DNA of 64,000 bases from Streptomyces griseofuscus. Its GTDB lineage: Bacteria > Actinomycetota > Actinomycetes > Streptomycetales > Streptomycetaceae. Below are positions 1 through 8,323 of the stretch, one piece after another; positions within the stretch are counted from its first letter, which is position 1, and every line of letters begins with the position of its first letter. The notes below the pieces were generated by a model. That model searched no databases. It was not told the origin of the DNA and saw only the letters and a list, made by a program, of their open reading frames with translations. The DNA lies in NCBI RefSeq assembly GCF_014673495.1, contig NZ_CP051006.1:7997001-8061000 (forward strand), given 5' to 3'. The position numbers and the translations under genes are program-made.

Positions 1-118
1 CTGCCGTGAGGCAGGGGGCTCAGTTCCGACGGCGGCCGCTGTGGGACGCCGAAACCATGGACTTCAGTCCTTCGTGAAGAAGTACGGGCTGGGAAGCTGC
101 TGTTCGAGCTGGACGGAT

Positions 119-147
119 CTTGCCATCGCCGGAACGGGGATGGCAAG
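119..147 (-). terminator. Possible hairpin terminator of the first GNAT gene
   Basis: Two 9-bp perfectly complementary arms (CTTGCCATC and GATGGCAAG) are separated by 11 bases. The hairpin lies about 35 bases beyond the stop codon of the leftward GNAT gene. There is no U tract, which is normal for Streptomyces. No convincing gene is seen in bases 1-118. Confidence 0.45.
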
Positions 148-181
148 CCCTTTGCGCCGGGGCCGAGCCCGGTCCAGCGGG

Positions 182-520
182 TCAGCCGTGCTGGTCGTCG
201 AGCCAGCTGAGGATCTCGGGGGTCACCTCGTCCGTGATGTCCGCGAACTCCTCGTGCTTCTTCAGGAACTTGGCGACGTACGGGCACACCGGCACGATCC
301 GCTTGCCGAGCGCGCGCACATCCGTGAGGGCGTACTCGACCAGTTGCCCGGCCAGACCCTGCCCGGCGTGGGCTTCGTCGATCTCGGTGTGGAAGAAGAC
401 CCGCTGCTCGCCCCGGTCACGGTAGGCGGTGAGGCCGGCGCGTTCGCCGCCGACCAGGATCTCGTAACGGTGCCGTGCGTCCACGCGCTCCACGGTCGGC
501 GCGGCGGAGGACTGGTCCAT
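182..520 (-). CDS. Small GNAT-fold N-acetyltransferase (YjdJ-like)
   Basis: This 112-residue protein belongs to the short, single-domain GNAT family (COG2388 type) that is about 95-115 residues long. The acetyl-CoA loop appears as HAGQGLAGQLV, about residues 58-68. It is preceded by the EIDEAH strand and followed by the conserved PVCPYVAKFLKKH segment typical of this family. The ATG at 520 was chosen over upstream in-frame codons because it has an AAAGGA ribosome binding site and because the family's proteins begin here. The substrate is unknown. It faces the next gene divergently across about 400 bases. Confidence 0.85.
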   Translation of the reverse strand: MDQSSAAPTVERVDARHRYEILVGGERAGLTAYRDRGEQRVFFHTEIDEAHAGQGLAGQLVEYALTDVRALGKRIVPVCPYVAKFLKKHEEFADITDEVTPEILSWLDDQHG

Positions 521-540
521 GGTCGTCCTTTCGGCGGAGG

Positions 541-938
541 GGCCCATGTCCCGCACTCTATCCCCGTTCCCGCAGGTCAGCGCCAGGAGTCCGGTTAGCG
601 GGTGAATGCGCCGACGGACTCGGTGGCACGGCGGCGCCGACACGACCGGGTTCACGGCCGGCGGTCCACCGTTCCCGGGTTCAACCGTGCTCGAATGATC
701 CGTCATGCACCCGCTGTTACGGCATGTCGACACTCATATTTCATGAGCATTTCAAGAACTTCGGTCCGCAATGTTGACTCGGCGATCAGTCGCCCGCACA
801 TTACCTAGCGGTAGAACTCGCTGGTAGTACCCGCAACTCCCCGCTCCACGGCCGTCGTTGTGCGCACCCCACGCAGCGTCCCCGGCGGCCGGCGATACCC
901 CCTGCCCCGCACCAGTCGCGTAAGAGGGAGCACTCCTC
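541..938. promoter_or_regulatory. Intergenic region with promoter-like AT-rich segment
   Basis: No gene is supported in this 398-base divergent spacer. From 700 to 840 it is clearly AT-richer than its surroundings. It holds a perfect 5-bp dyad, CTCAT-N5-ATGAG, at 733-747, and a TTGACT hexamer at 774-779 that could be a -35 element for the secreted esterase downstream. GCGGTAG and GCTGGTAG near 808-826 form an imperfect direct repeat. Only the location and AT content support these assignments. Confidence 0.35.
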
Positions 939-1811
939 ATGCCCACCCCTGCCCTGCGCCGTGCCGCCGCCGCGGCATCCGCACTCGCCGGCACGCTGGC
1001 CCTCGGCCTCACCGCCGCCCCCGCCCATGCCGCGACGCCCCTCAACTACGTCGCTCTCGGCGACAGTTACAGCGCGGGCTCGGGTGTCACGCCCGTCGAC
1101 ACCAGCAATCTGCTCTGTCTGCGCTCCACCGTGAACTACCCGCATGTCCTCGCGAAGGCGACCGGCGCCTCGCTGACGGACGTCACCTGCGGCGGCGCCG
1201 AGACCAAGGACTTCACCCAGTCCCAGTACTCGGGCGTGGCACCGCAGTTGGACGCGGTGAACGCGAACACCGACCTGGTGACGCTGACCATCGGCGGCAA
1301 TGACAACAGCACCTTCCTGAGCGCCATCGTGGACTGCGGCAGCGCCGGAGTCCTCAGCGCCGGCTTCGGCCACCCCTGCAAGGACAAGTACGGCACGTCC
1401 TTCGACGACGCGATCGACGCGAACACCTACCCCGCGCTGAAGAGCGCCCTGACCGCGCTGCGGGCCAAGGCGCCCAACGCCCGGGTGGCGGTGCTGGGTT
1501 ACCCGTGGATCGTGCCCTCCGCCTTCGACGCCTCCTGCTTCCTGAAGCTGCCGATCGCCTCCGGCGACATCCCGTATCTGCGGGCGCTCCAGGCCCATCT
1601 CAACTCCGTGGTGCAGCGCGCCGCCCAGGAGACCGGGGCCACCTATGTGGACTTCTCCCAGGCGTCCAACGGGCATGACGCCTGTCAGCCCTCGGGCACC
1701 CGGTGGATCGAGCCGCTGCTGTTCGGCTCGAACATCGTGCCGGTCCACCCCAACGCGCTCGGCGAGCAGCAGATGGCCGAGCGCACGATGAGCGTCATGG
1801 GCCTCGGCTGA
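939..1811 (+). CDS. Secreted SGNH/GDSL-family esterase/lipase
   Basis: A 290-residue secreted hydrolase of the Streptomyces SGNH lipase type. Residues 1-31 are a Sec signal peptide ending in AHA-A. Block I is GDSYSAG with nucleophile Ser43, the CGGAE segment lies near residue 84, and block III is GGND with Asn121. The catalytic His is in VHPN near residue 270. The position three residues before that His is a proline or valine area, not Asp, so it probably uses a Ser-His dyad with a main-chain carbonyl, as described for Streptomyces scabies esterase. Several cysteines (near 60, 84, 137, 147) suggest disulfides. A GAGGGAG site sits 8 bases before the ATG. It is likely to act on lipid or ester polymers outside the cell. 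Confidence 0.93.
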   Translation: MPTPALRRAAAAASALAGTLALGLTAAPAHAATPLNYVALGDSYSAGSGVTPVDTSNLLCLRSTVNYPHVLAKATGASLTDVTCGGAETKDFTQSQYSGVAPQLDAVNANTDLVTLTIGGNDNSTFLSAIVDCGSAGVLSAGFGHPCKDKYGTSFDDAIDANTYPALKSALTALRAKAPNARVAVLGYPWIVPSAFDASCFLKLPIASGDIPYLRALQAHLNSVVQRAAQETGATYVDFSQASNGHDACQPSGTRWIEPLLFGSNIVPVHPNALGEQQMAERTMSVMGLG

Positions 1812-1823
1812 CGAAGACCCGGA

Positions 1824-2624
1824 TCAGGCGCGGGCGCCCCCGTCGACCCGCAGCACCGTGCCGGTCACGAAGGAGGACCGATCGCTGAGGAGCCACGCGG
1901 CGGCCTCGGCGATCTCCTCCGGGGCGGCCGCCCGGCCCAGCGGGGTCCCCGCCGTGATCCGCTCCCGGATCCCGGGTGACTCCGACTCCCAGGTCCGGGT
2001 CATCTCCGTCAGTGTGAAGCCGGGCGCGATCGCGTTGACGCGGATGCCCTCCGGGCCGTAGGTCACGGCGGCCGACGCGGTCAGGCTGTTCACCGCCCGC
2101 TTGGTGGCCGCGTAGGCGGGCAGCTCGGGGTTCCCGCGCAGGCTGCCCACGGACGAGTTGTTGACGATGGCACCGCGGCCGGCGCTCGCCCGGATGGCCG
2201 CGACCTCGGCGGCCATGGCCAGCCAGACGCCCTTCATGTTGACCGTGTAGATCTGGTCGAGATCGGCTTCCGGCAGCTCGTCCATGGGGCCGGGCCGCTG
2301 GATCGTCGCGCCGTTGTTGAACGCGACGTCGAGCCGGCCGAACCGCTCCACGGCACGGTCCACCGCGGCCCGCACGCTCGCCCCGTCGGCCAGATCGCAC
2401 ACCACGTACTCCGCGGTGCCGCCTGCCGCCCGGATCTCCTCGGTCACCGCCTTCAGCTGGTCCTCCGTACGGGCCGCGAGCAGCACCCGCGCGCCCTCCC
2501 GGGCGAACAGCCGTGCCGCCGCCGCGCCGATGCCGCGCCCGGCACCGGTGATGAAGGCGACCTTGCCGGCCAGCAGCCCGGCGGGCGCAGGGCGAGGGGT
2601 CTCGGTGTTCTGTGTGGTGTTCAT
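1824..2624 (-). CDS. SDR-family NAD(P)-dependent oxidoreductase
   Basis: A 266-residue classical short-chain dehydrogenase/reductase. The cofactor motif TGAGRGIG lies near residue 27, an NNGA-like NAG variant near residue 105, the catalytic Ser in NNSSVGS, and YAATK provides Tyr and Lys. The C-terminal VTGTVLRVDGG is standard for the family. The ATG at 2624 follows the start of homology; longer readings run into the divergent regulator. The substrate is unknown. It is divergent from an MmyB-like regulator that probably controls it, and it converges on the esterase gene with only 12 bases between stops. Confidence 0.92.
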   Translation of the reverse strand: MNTTQNTETPRPAPAGLLAGKVAFITGAGRGIGAAAARLFAREGARVLLAARTEDQLKAVTEEIRAAGGTAEYVVCDLADGASVRAAVDRAVERFGRLDVAFNNGATIQRPGPMDELPEADLDQIYTVNMKGVWLAMAAEVAAIRASAGRGAIVNNSSVGSLRGNPELPAYAATKRAVNSLTASAAVTYGPEGIRVNAIAPGFTLTEMTRTWESESPGIRERITAGTPLGRAAAPEEIAEAAAWLLSDRSSFVTGTVLRVDGGARA

Positions 2625-2657
2625 ACCTACGAGCCTGCGCCCCGCGCCGGCCCGTAT

Positions 2658-2678
2658 CCAGGCACCAGCTGTACCTGG
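2658..2678. promoter_or_regulatory. Dyad operator between SDR and MmyB-like regulator
   Basis: Arms CCAGGCAC and GTACCTGG (one mismatch in 8) flank the 5-base spacer CAGCT. The dyad sits in the 87-base divergent intergenic space, about 34 bases from each start. MmyB-like regulators are known to be paired with SDR genes, so this is the best operator candidate. Confidence 0.55.
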
Positions 2679-2711
2679 CTCGGCCGTCCGGTGGGCGCGC
2701 ACACTGGAGGG

Positions 2712-3563
2712 GTGGACAGAGCGGAACTGGGTGCCTTCCTGCGCAGCAGGCGCGAGCGGATCGGACCGGCCGACGTCGGACTGCCCCTCGGGCCGCGCCG
2801 CCGTACGCCGGGGCTGCGGCGCGAGGAGGTGGCGGCGCTGGCGTTCATCTCCCCCGAGTACTACGCCCGGCTCGAACAGGCCCGCGCCCCGCGCCCCTCG
2901 CGCGAGGTGCTGGCCGGGCTGACCCGGGCCCTGCGGCTGACGGACGCCGAACGCGATCACCTCCACCAGCTGGCCGGCGCCCCGCCGAGCCCCGCCCCCG
3001 GACCCCCGCGCGAGGTGCGGCAGAGCATCCTCGACCTGGTGCACCGGTTGCCGGGCGCCGCCGCCTTCGTCACCTCGGCCACCCTGGAGGTGCTCGCCTG
3101 GAACGAGCTGGCGGCCGCTCTCATGGAGGACTTCTCGGCTCTGCCGCGCCGCGACCGCAACCTCGCCCGCCGGGCCTTCCTCGGGCCGCGCGCCGAGGGC
3201 CGGCGCCTGTACGGGGTGTCCGACGCCGCCGCGTTCGAACGACACGCGGCACGTCGCCTGCGCACCGCGGCCGTCCGTTATCCCGACGACCCCGAGGTGT
3301 CCGCGCTGGTCCGTGAACTCCTGGACGGCAGCGAGGAGTTCGCCCGGCTGTGGGACGCCCGTGAGGTGGACGGCGAGCCGACGGTGCGCAAGACCTTCCG
3401 GCACCCGCTGGTGGGGCCGGTCGCCGTCAACTGCGACGCCCTCGAACTGACCGACCGCGACCAGCAGGTCGTCATCTACACCGCCGTTCCCGGCTCGTCC
3501 GCCGAGGAGGCCCTGCGGCTGCTGTCGGTGATCGGCACCCAGCGCATGACGACCCCCGGCTGA
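2712..3563 (+). CDS. XRE-family regulator with MmyB-like ligand-binding domain
   Basis: A 283-residue DNA-binding protein. The N-terminal helix-turn-helix spans about residues 2-85, with the family signature TPGLRREEVA at residues 30-39 and ISPEYYARLEQ after it. Residues 95-275 form the MmyB-like (PAS-related) ligand-binding domain with the signature ILDLVHRLPGAAAFV and the region around NELAAALMEDF. This family is known to bind fatty-acid-like ligands. The GTG at 2712 begins where homologues begin, but the GGAGG lies only one base upstream, so the message may be leaderless; a GTG at 2691 is the alternative. It probably regulates itself and the divergent SDR. Confidence 0.9.
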   Translation: MDRAELGAFLRSRRERIGPADVGLPLGPRRRTPGLRREEVAALAFISPEYYARLEQARAPRPSREVLAGLTRALRLTDAERDHLHQLAGAPPSPAPGPPREVRQSILDLVHRLPGAAAFVTSATLEVLAWNELAAALMEDFSALPRRDRNLARRAFLGPRAEGRRLYGVSDAAAFERHAARRLRTAAVRYPDDPEVSALVRELLDGSEEFARLWDAREVDGEPTVRKTFRHPLVGPVAVNCDALELTDRDQQVVIYTAVPGSSAEEALRLLSVIGTQRMTTPG

Positions 3564-3619
3564 CCACGCGTCGGCCGCGTGAACCCGCCCTGTCCAAGAC
3601 CCGCTTGGCCGGGCTGCGG

Positions 3620-4843
3620 CTACGCGGCCGTGCGCAGGAACGAACTCCAGCCGCCCGCCGGCTTCTCGCCGACCTCCAGGGTGCGCAGGCGGGTGAGGAC
3701 CGCCGGGTCCTGGGCGTCGAGCCAGTCGACGAACTGCCGGAAGGAGACCAGCCGCACCTCCGGCCGCCCGGCGATCTGCCGGAGCACCTCCTCGACCGCG
3801 TCCATGTAGATGCCGCCGTTCCACTGCTCGAAGTGGTTGCCGATGAACAGCGGCGCGCGGTTCGTCTCATAGGCCCGGTCGAAGCCCGCCAGGTACGCCT
3901 GCGAGGTCTGGGCGCGCCAGTAGGGGTAGTTGTACGACGGCGCGCGCGTCGAGTTCCGGGACTGGTTGGCCAGCATGTTCCAGTCCATGGACAGCACTTC
4001 GAAGCTGCGCCCGGGGAACGGGATGCCCTGCAACGGCAGATCCCACACGCCGTCCCGCTTGCGGGGCCAGCGCTGCACCCCGCCCGGTGACGAGGCGTCG
4101 TACCGCCAGCCCAGTTCGCGCGCGGTCGGCAGCAGGTTCTCCTGGCCGAGCAGACAAGGGGTGCGGCCGCCCACGAGTTCCTTGTCGTAGTCGAAGGGCA
4201 GCGGCGGCTCGTCGTGCCAACCGGTGTTGGTCCGCCAAGACTTGACGAAGGTCCGGGCCTGCTCGATCTCCGAGCGCCACTGCGCGGGGGTCCAGTCGGC
4301 CACCGATCCGGAGCCCTCGCAGAAGTGCCCGTTGAAGTGCGTGCCGATCTCGTGCCCGTCGAGCCAGGCCTGACGCACGTACTTCAGGGTCTCCTTGATG
4401 TGTTCGTTGGTGAGATAGCCGATGTCCGAGGCGCCGACCGGGTTGTTGGGCGGCCGGTACAGCCGCTTCTTGTCCTCCGGCAGCAGATAGAGGCCGGACA
4501 GGAAGAAGGTCATCCGGGCGTCGTGCTCGCGGGCGAGTTCCAAAAAGCGCGGGAAGAGCCCGGTGCCGAGTTCGCCCGCGCCGTCCCAGGAGAACACCAC
4601 GAACTGCGGCGGGGTCCGGCCCGGTTCCAGCCGGGTGGGTGCGTCCGGCTGGTTCGGCTGGCGCCCGGTGTACGCGGTGGAGCCGTCGCCGATCAGCCGG
4701 GGCGGCTGCCGCTGTCCGCCGGGTCCCGACGCGCCGAGGCCCAGCCCGCCGTCGCATCCGGTCAGCGCGGCGGCCGCCACGCCGAGACCGGCGCCGAGAC
4801 CCAGACGCGCCGCACTCCGACGGCTGATTCCACTCGACGGCAC
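3620..4843 (-). CDS. Tat-exported lipoprotein with polysaccharide-deacetylase fold
   Basis: A 407-residue exported protein. The N-terminus has a twin-arginine motif, SRRSAARLG, and a lipobox, LTGC, so it should be translocated folded and anchored by lipid. The mature part has NodB-homology features: FVVFSWDGAG with the first Asp, MTFFLSG, and GHEIGTHFNGHF, which supplies the metal-binding His pair. The GTG at 4843 was preferred because GAGGAGG sits 7 bases upstream and the Tat signal begins right after it. The natural substrate (cell wall or exopolysaccharide N-acetyl groups) is inferred from the fold only. Bases 4870-4960 upstream are AT-rich with a TATTAT hexamer on the coding strand, so it probably has its own promoter. 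Confidence 0.87.
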   Translation of the reverse strand: MPSSGISRRSAARLGLGAGLGVAAAALTGCDGGLGLGASGPGGQRQPPRLIGDGSTAYTGRQPNQPDAPTRLEPGRTPPQFVVFSWDGAGELGTGLFPRFLELAREHDARMTFFLSGLYLLPEDKKRLYRPPNNPVGASDIGYLTNEHIKETLKYVRQAWLDGHEIGTHFNGHFCEGSGSVADWTPAQWRSEIEQARTFVKSWRTNTGWHDEPPLPFDYDKELVGGRTPCLLGQENLLPTARELGWRYDASSPGGVQRWPRKRDGVWDLPLQGIPFPGRSFEVLSMDWNMLANQSRNSTRAPSYNYPYWRAQTSQAYLAGFDRAYETNRAPLFIGNHFEQWNGGIYMDAVEEVLRQIAGRPEVRLVSFRQFVDWLDAQDPAVLTRLRTLEVGEKPAGGWSSFLRTAA

Positions 4844-4999
4844 GCCATCGCCTCCTCGACCGGGGCATTCGGATCGTCTGACGCGTCGCATAATATGGAC
4901 AATAAGAATACGAAAAGTGTCATTTGGTGCGGCGTGGTGCATAAAGGGACGGTCACGGGACCCGGCCCGGGGAAGTTCAGGCTTGACGCCGGGGGCCGC

Positions 5000-5878
5000 T
5001 CAGGTCGCGATCTCCTCTTCGGCCGCCGCCGGCACCACCGCGATCCGCTGCACGGCCCGGCTCAGCACCAGCACGCCCGCGACGATCATCAGCGCCCCGC
5101 ACGCCTCCGGCACCAGCCACCAGCCGGTGCGGATCCGCTCATGGAACAGGGCGATGCCGAGGGCCAGGCTCACCACCGCGTCGCCGATGGTCAGCGCGGG
5201 CTGGGCCGCGGCCAGTGGGCCCGCCTGGAGCGCGTTCTCCAGGAGCAGCACGGCCGCCACCCCGGCGAGCGCGAAGCCGTACGTCTGCCAGGACCGCAGG
5301 AACGCCAGGAACCCCTCGTCCGCGAAGGTGCCCGAGGCCGACTTCAGCAGCGCCGCGGTCAGCGCGTTGCCCGTGGCGGAGGCGGCCGCCAGCAGCGCGG
5401 CGCGCCGGGCCGCCGGGCGACCGGGGGAGGCGAGGAGCACGGCGCCGGCCATGGCGCCCACGCACAGGCACAGCGCCGGGATCCACCGGGTGAGCGGGGC
5501 CTGGTCGAGCGCGGCGCCCGGCGCGGCCGCGATCAGCAGCACGGCGAGCCCCGCCACACAGCCCGCGACGCCCCACCAGCCCGAGGGCGGCAGCCGCCGG
5601 TGCATCAGCGGGGCGGCGACCAGCAGCGCGAAGGGCAGTTCCAGGATGAACAGCGGCTGGACCAGCGCCAGCGGACCGTTGACCAGGGCCAGGCTCTGGA
5701 AGAGGGCCGCGCAGATCACCCCGGCCATGCCGATCATCCAGAACGGCCGGCGCACCAGCTCGGCGAGCAGCCGGAGCCCGCCGCGGCTGCTCGCGGAGGC
5801 GGCCTTGCGCTGGAACGCGGTGCCGACGGCGTTGCTCGCCGCGCCCGCGACGGCGAACGCCGCGGCCAGTTCGATCAC
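5000..5878 (-). CDS. DMT-superfamily (EamA-like) integral membrane transporter
   Basis: A 292-residue protein with about nine to ten hydrophobic segments spread along its whole length. It begins with the N-terminal helix VIELAAAFAVAGAASNAVG and ends with LIVAG-rich helices. Early motifs such as AFQRKAA and two internally similar halves match the drug/metabolite transporter superfamily. The GTG at 5878 has a GGAGGG site 6 bases upstream and opens directly with the first membrane helix, as in homologues. The substrate is unknown. It lies upstream of the deacetylase gene on the same strand, but 156 AT-rich bases separate them, so co-transcription is not assumed. Confidence 0.87.
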   Translation of the reverse strand: MIELAAAFAVAGAASNAVGTAFQRKAASASSRGGLRLLAELVRRPFWMIGMAGVICAALFQSLALVNGPLALVQPLFILELPFALLVAAPLMHRRLPPSGWWGVAGCVAGLAVLLIAAAPGAALDQAPLTRWIPALCLCVGAMAGAVLLASPGRPAARRAALLAAASATGNALTAALLKSASGTFADEGFLAFLRSWQTYGFALAGVAAVLLLENALQAGPLAAAQPALTIGDAVVSLALGIALFHERIRTGWWLVPEACGALMIVAGVLVLSRAVQRIAVVPAAAEEEIAT

Positions 5879-5980
5879 GGCCGTCCCTCCTGCCTGCGGT
5901 CGTCTCTTCCCGGGGAGTCTCACCCACAGCCTCCCTCGGGTCGCGGAAGATCACCGCGTGACGGGGCGGGAACGACGGTC

Positions 5981-6012
5981 GGGCCCACCCGGTGCGCTCA
6001 CCGGATGGGCCC
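5981..6012 (-). terminator. Terminator hairpin of the chitinase gene
   Basis: A strong dyad lies 16 bases past the chitinase stop. Arms GGGCCCA and TGGGCCC, then after one mismatch CCGGT and ACCGG, enclose a 6-base loop. Confidence 0.7.
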
Positions 6013-6027
6013 AGCCGTGGGGACGGA

Positions 6028-7782
6028 TCAGGAGACGGCGAGGTCGTCCGCGTAGACCGTGCCCTGGCCGTACCAGCCGTGTACGTACACGGTGACGGTG
6101 CCGGAGGAGCCGGTGGTGAAGGGCACCGTCAGCTTCTGCCAGGCGGAAGCCGAGGTCCAGGTGCTGGCCGTCGCGCCACCGCTGACCCCGAGGTAGGCGT
6201 ACGACCCCTGCACCCAGCCGCTGAGCGAGTACGACGTGTTCGGCTTGAGGGTGAGGGTCTGGGCGCACTGGCCGGTCGCCGAGGAGGTCGGCGCGGTCCG
6301 TAGGGCGTGGGTGCCGCCGTGCGCCGGGGAGGAGACCACGGAGGCCCCGCTGTCGCAGGTCCAGGGCGACAGCGAACCGCTCTCGAAGTCACCGTTGGTC
6401 AGCGTCGTCGGGGTGCCGCCGCCGGACCCGTTCACGGTGAGGTCGAAGGTGGAGCTGTGCGTGGCCGAACCCGCCGTGCCGGTGACGGTCAGCGGGTAGG
6501 TGCCCGGCGCCGTGGAGGCGGCCGTCTTCACGGTGAGGGTGGAGCTGCCGCCCGCGGTCACCGAGGTGGGGCTCAGCGTCGCGGTCACCCCGCTCGGCGC
6601 GCCGCTGACCGCGAGGTTGACGGACTGGGCGCTGCCCGAGGTCACCGACGTCTTCACGGTCGCCGTGGTGGAGGCGCCCGGGTCGAGGGCGGCGGTGGCG
6701 GGGGAGAGGGAGACCGAGAAGTCGTTGGCCGGCGGGGTGGTCGTACCGCCCGAGAACGGCGCGAAGGTGTGCGTGAAGTACCAGGTGTCCTGGCTGATGC
6801 CCGAGCAGCTGTCGGAGCCGCCGGTGCCGGGGCAGCCGCCGTTGTCGCGCTGGAGCGCCCAGAAGGAGAGGGTGTTCAGGCCCTTGGAGACCGCCCAGTT
6901 GTACACCGATGTGGCGTCGGCGGTGGTGAAGGTCTCGGCCGCGCCGTAGTCGTCGATGCCGGGCATCTCGGTGACGCCGATCATGTTCCACAGCTGGCTG
7001 TCCGACAGGTTCGGGTACAGCGAGGCGAGCTGGTCGTGCAGCCCGGTCGCGGCCGTCTGGGTGTCGGTGGCCATGTGGTGGGTGGCGCCGTCGTAGTAGT
7101 CGAACGTCATGAGGTTGACGACGTCCACCTTGGCGCCCGCGCTCTTGGCGCTGCGCAGCACCGCGAGCCCGCTGTCGGCGAGCCCGCTCGTGGTGGTGGG
7201 CAGGGTGTACGAGAACTGCACCGAGCGCCCGTTGGCGGCGGCCCAGTCCTGGACCTTCTTGATCGCCTGGTTGCGGCGGTCGATGCCGGCCTGGTTGGTC
7301 AGCGAGTTGTCCTCGACGTCCATGTCGAGCCGGGAGACGTCGTACGTGGTGATGATCTTCTCGTACGCGGCGGCGATGGAGTCGACATTGGTGCAGCTGT
7401 CGGCGATCTCGGTGCCGCCGTTGTCGGCGGCGTACCCGCCGAGCGAGGGGATGACGTCGCCGCCGCGCGAGCGGATGGTGCCGAAATCGGAGCCGTAGAC
7501 CGAGGAGGTGATGGGGGTGCTGGTGTCACCGTCCCAGTAGGGCGTGCAAGAGCCCTTCTTCTCGGTCTGGATGAAGGCCATGGTGAGGTACTTGGCGCCG
7601 GAGGACTGGGCGAGCGCCGCGGGGCTGTCGCCGTTGTAGGCCTCGAAATAGGGGGCGAAGACATGCGCGGGCAGCGGGGTCGCCGCGTGCGCGGTGCCCC
7701 CGATCCCCAGGGCCAGCCCCGCGGACGCGGCCAGGGTGGCCACGCCGGTGAGCAGGGCGCGTACGGATCTCGGACGTGTCAT
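6028..7782 (-). CDS. Secreted GH18 chitinase with C-terminal carbohydrate-binding region
   Basis: A 584-residue secreted chitinase. Residues 1-33 are a signal peptide ending AHA. The GH18 domain covers about 38-345; its catalytic motif reads LDMDVED, making Glu157 the proton donor in DxxDxDxE register. A proline/threonine linker leads to an Ig-like module (about 352-455). A C-terminal jelly-roll region (about 462-584) begins LTNGDFESGSLSPW, typical of CBM-like modules. Many Streptomyces chitinases carry the binding module at the N-terminus, so this order is less usual. It should cleave chitin outside the cell. The paired DasR-like boxes upstream suggest control by N-acetylglucosamine through DasR. 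The GGGAGT preceding the ATG is an adequate ribosome binding site. Confidence 0.95.
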   Translation of the reverse strand: MTRPRSVRALLTGVATLAASAGLALGIGGTAHAATPLPAHVFAPYFEAYNGDSPAALAQSSGAKYLTMAFIQTEKKGSCTPYWDGDTSTPITSSVYGSDFGTIRSRGGDVIPSLGGYAADNGGTEIADSCTNVDSIAAAYEKIITTYDVSRLDMDVEDNSLTNQAGIDRRNQAIKKVQDWAAANGRSVQFSYTLPTTTSGLADSGLAVLRSAKSAGAKVDVVNLMTFDYYDGATHHMATDTQTAATGLHDQLASLYPNLSDSQLWNMIGVTEMPGIDDYGAAETFTTADATSVYNWAVSKGLNTLSFWALQRDNGGCPGTGGSDSCSGISQDTWYFTHTFAPFSGGTTTPPANDFSVSLSPATAALDPGASTTATVKTSVTSGSAQSVNLAVSGAPSGVTATLSPTSVTAGGSSTLTVKTAASTAPGTYPLTVTGTAGSATHSSTFDLTVNGSGGGTPTTLTNGDFESGSLSPWTCDSGASVVSSPAHGGTHALRTAPTSSATGQCAQTLTLKPNTSYSLSGWVQGSYAYLGVSGGATASTWTSASAWQKLTVPFTTGSSGTVTVYVHGWYGQGTVYADDLAVS

Positions 7783-7854
7783 CGGGTACTCCCGGTTGGC
7801 GAACGACAGTCGATCGAGCGGGGGTGGCGCACACGGTAGGGCCCGGCCGGGGCT

Positions 7855-7886
7855 ACTGGTCTAGGCCATAATTGGTCTGGACCAAA
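7855..7886 (-). promoter_or_regulatory. Two abutting DasR-responsive-element-like sites
   Basis: Two 16-bp boxes lie end to end, ACTGGTCTAGGCCATA (7855-7870) and ATTGGTCTGGACCAAA (7871-7886), about 73-104 bases upstream of the chitinase start. Both resemble the known DasR site ACTGGTCTAGACCACT. They also resemble the TGGTC-type direct repeats described at Streptomyces chitinase promoters. Confidence 0.8.
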
Positions 7887-7969
7887 CCCCGGTCAAGGTG
7901 CGGGAGCCGCCTTTTTGCGTGTTCATGAAAGAATCAACTGTTCGTTCGCACACCAGAACTGACTGTCCG

Positions 7970-8251
7970 TCAGGTAGCGCGGGTGCCCCCACCTCGGCGG
8001 ATACGGCCCAGCAGATCCCGGTGATAGGCGGCGAGCCGCCCCTCGGGGACGGGCGCCGGGCTGCCGGTGAGGGTGTACCAGGTGTCACCGCCGAAGTGCT
8101 GGACGGCGACCCGCGCACTGCGGCCGTCCGACCGCAGGATCGTGGCCACGGTGAGATCGCCGGTGATGACGCCCGCCTCGTCCGTCATCGCCCCGCCGGG
8201 TCCCGCGGTGACCCGGTCGACATAGCTGTTCACGCTCGGAGGGTTGCTCAT
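7970..8251 (-). CDS. Conserved hypothetical protein, 93 residues
   Basis: A small soluble protein without a signal peptide or membrane segment, opening MSNPPSVNSYVDRVTAG. Its middle contains VAVQHFGGDTWYTLTGSP, which looks like a beta-rich strand pattern, and its end is basic. I do not recognise a family with a known function. Codon use fits a real Streptomyces gene, and it fills the space between the permease gene and the chitinase promoter. It reads toward the chitinase, but the DasR-like boxes in between make a shared message unlikely. The ribosome binding site is weak. Confidence 0.68.
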   Translation of the reverse strand: MSNPPSVNSYVDRVTAGPGGAMTDEAGVITGDLTVATILRSDGRSARVAVQHFGGDTWYTLTGSPAPVPEGRLAAYHRDLLGRIRRGGGTRAT

Positions 8252-8323
8252 GGGCCGCAGGGTTCCATCACGGCGGGCGCCACACCCGGAACGGCCCGTC
8301 CCCGCGCGTGTCCGGCCGCCCGC

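Noticed and set aside
2625..3824. N-terminal extension of the SDR frame over the regulator gene
   Set aside because: The upstream part is low-complexity shadow of the MmyB-like gene; SDR homology begins at the ATG at 2624.
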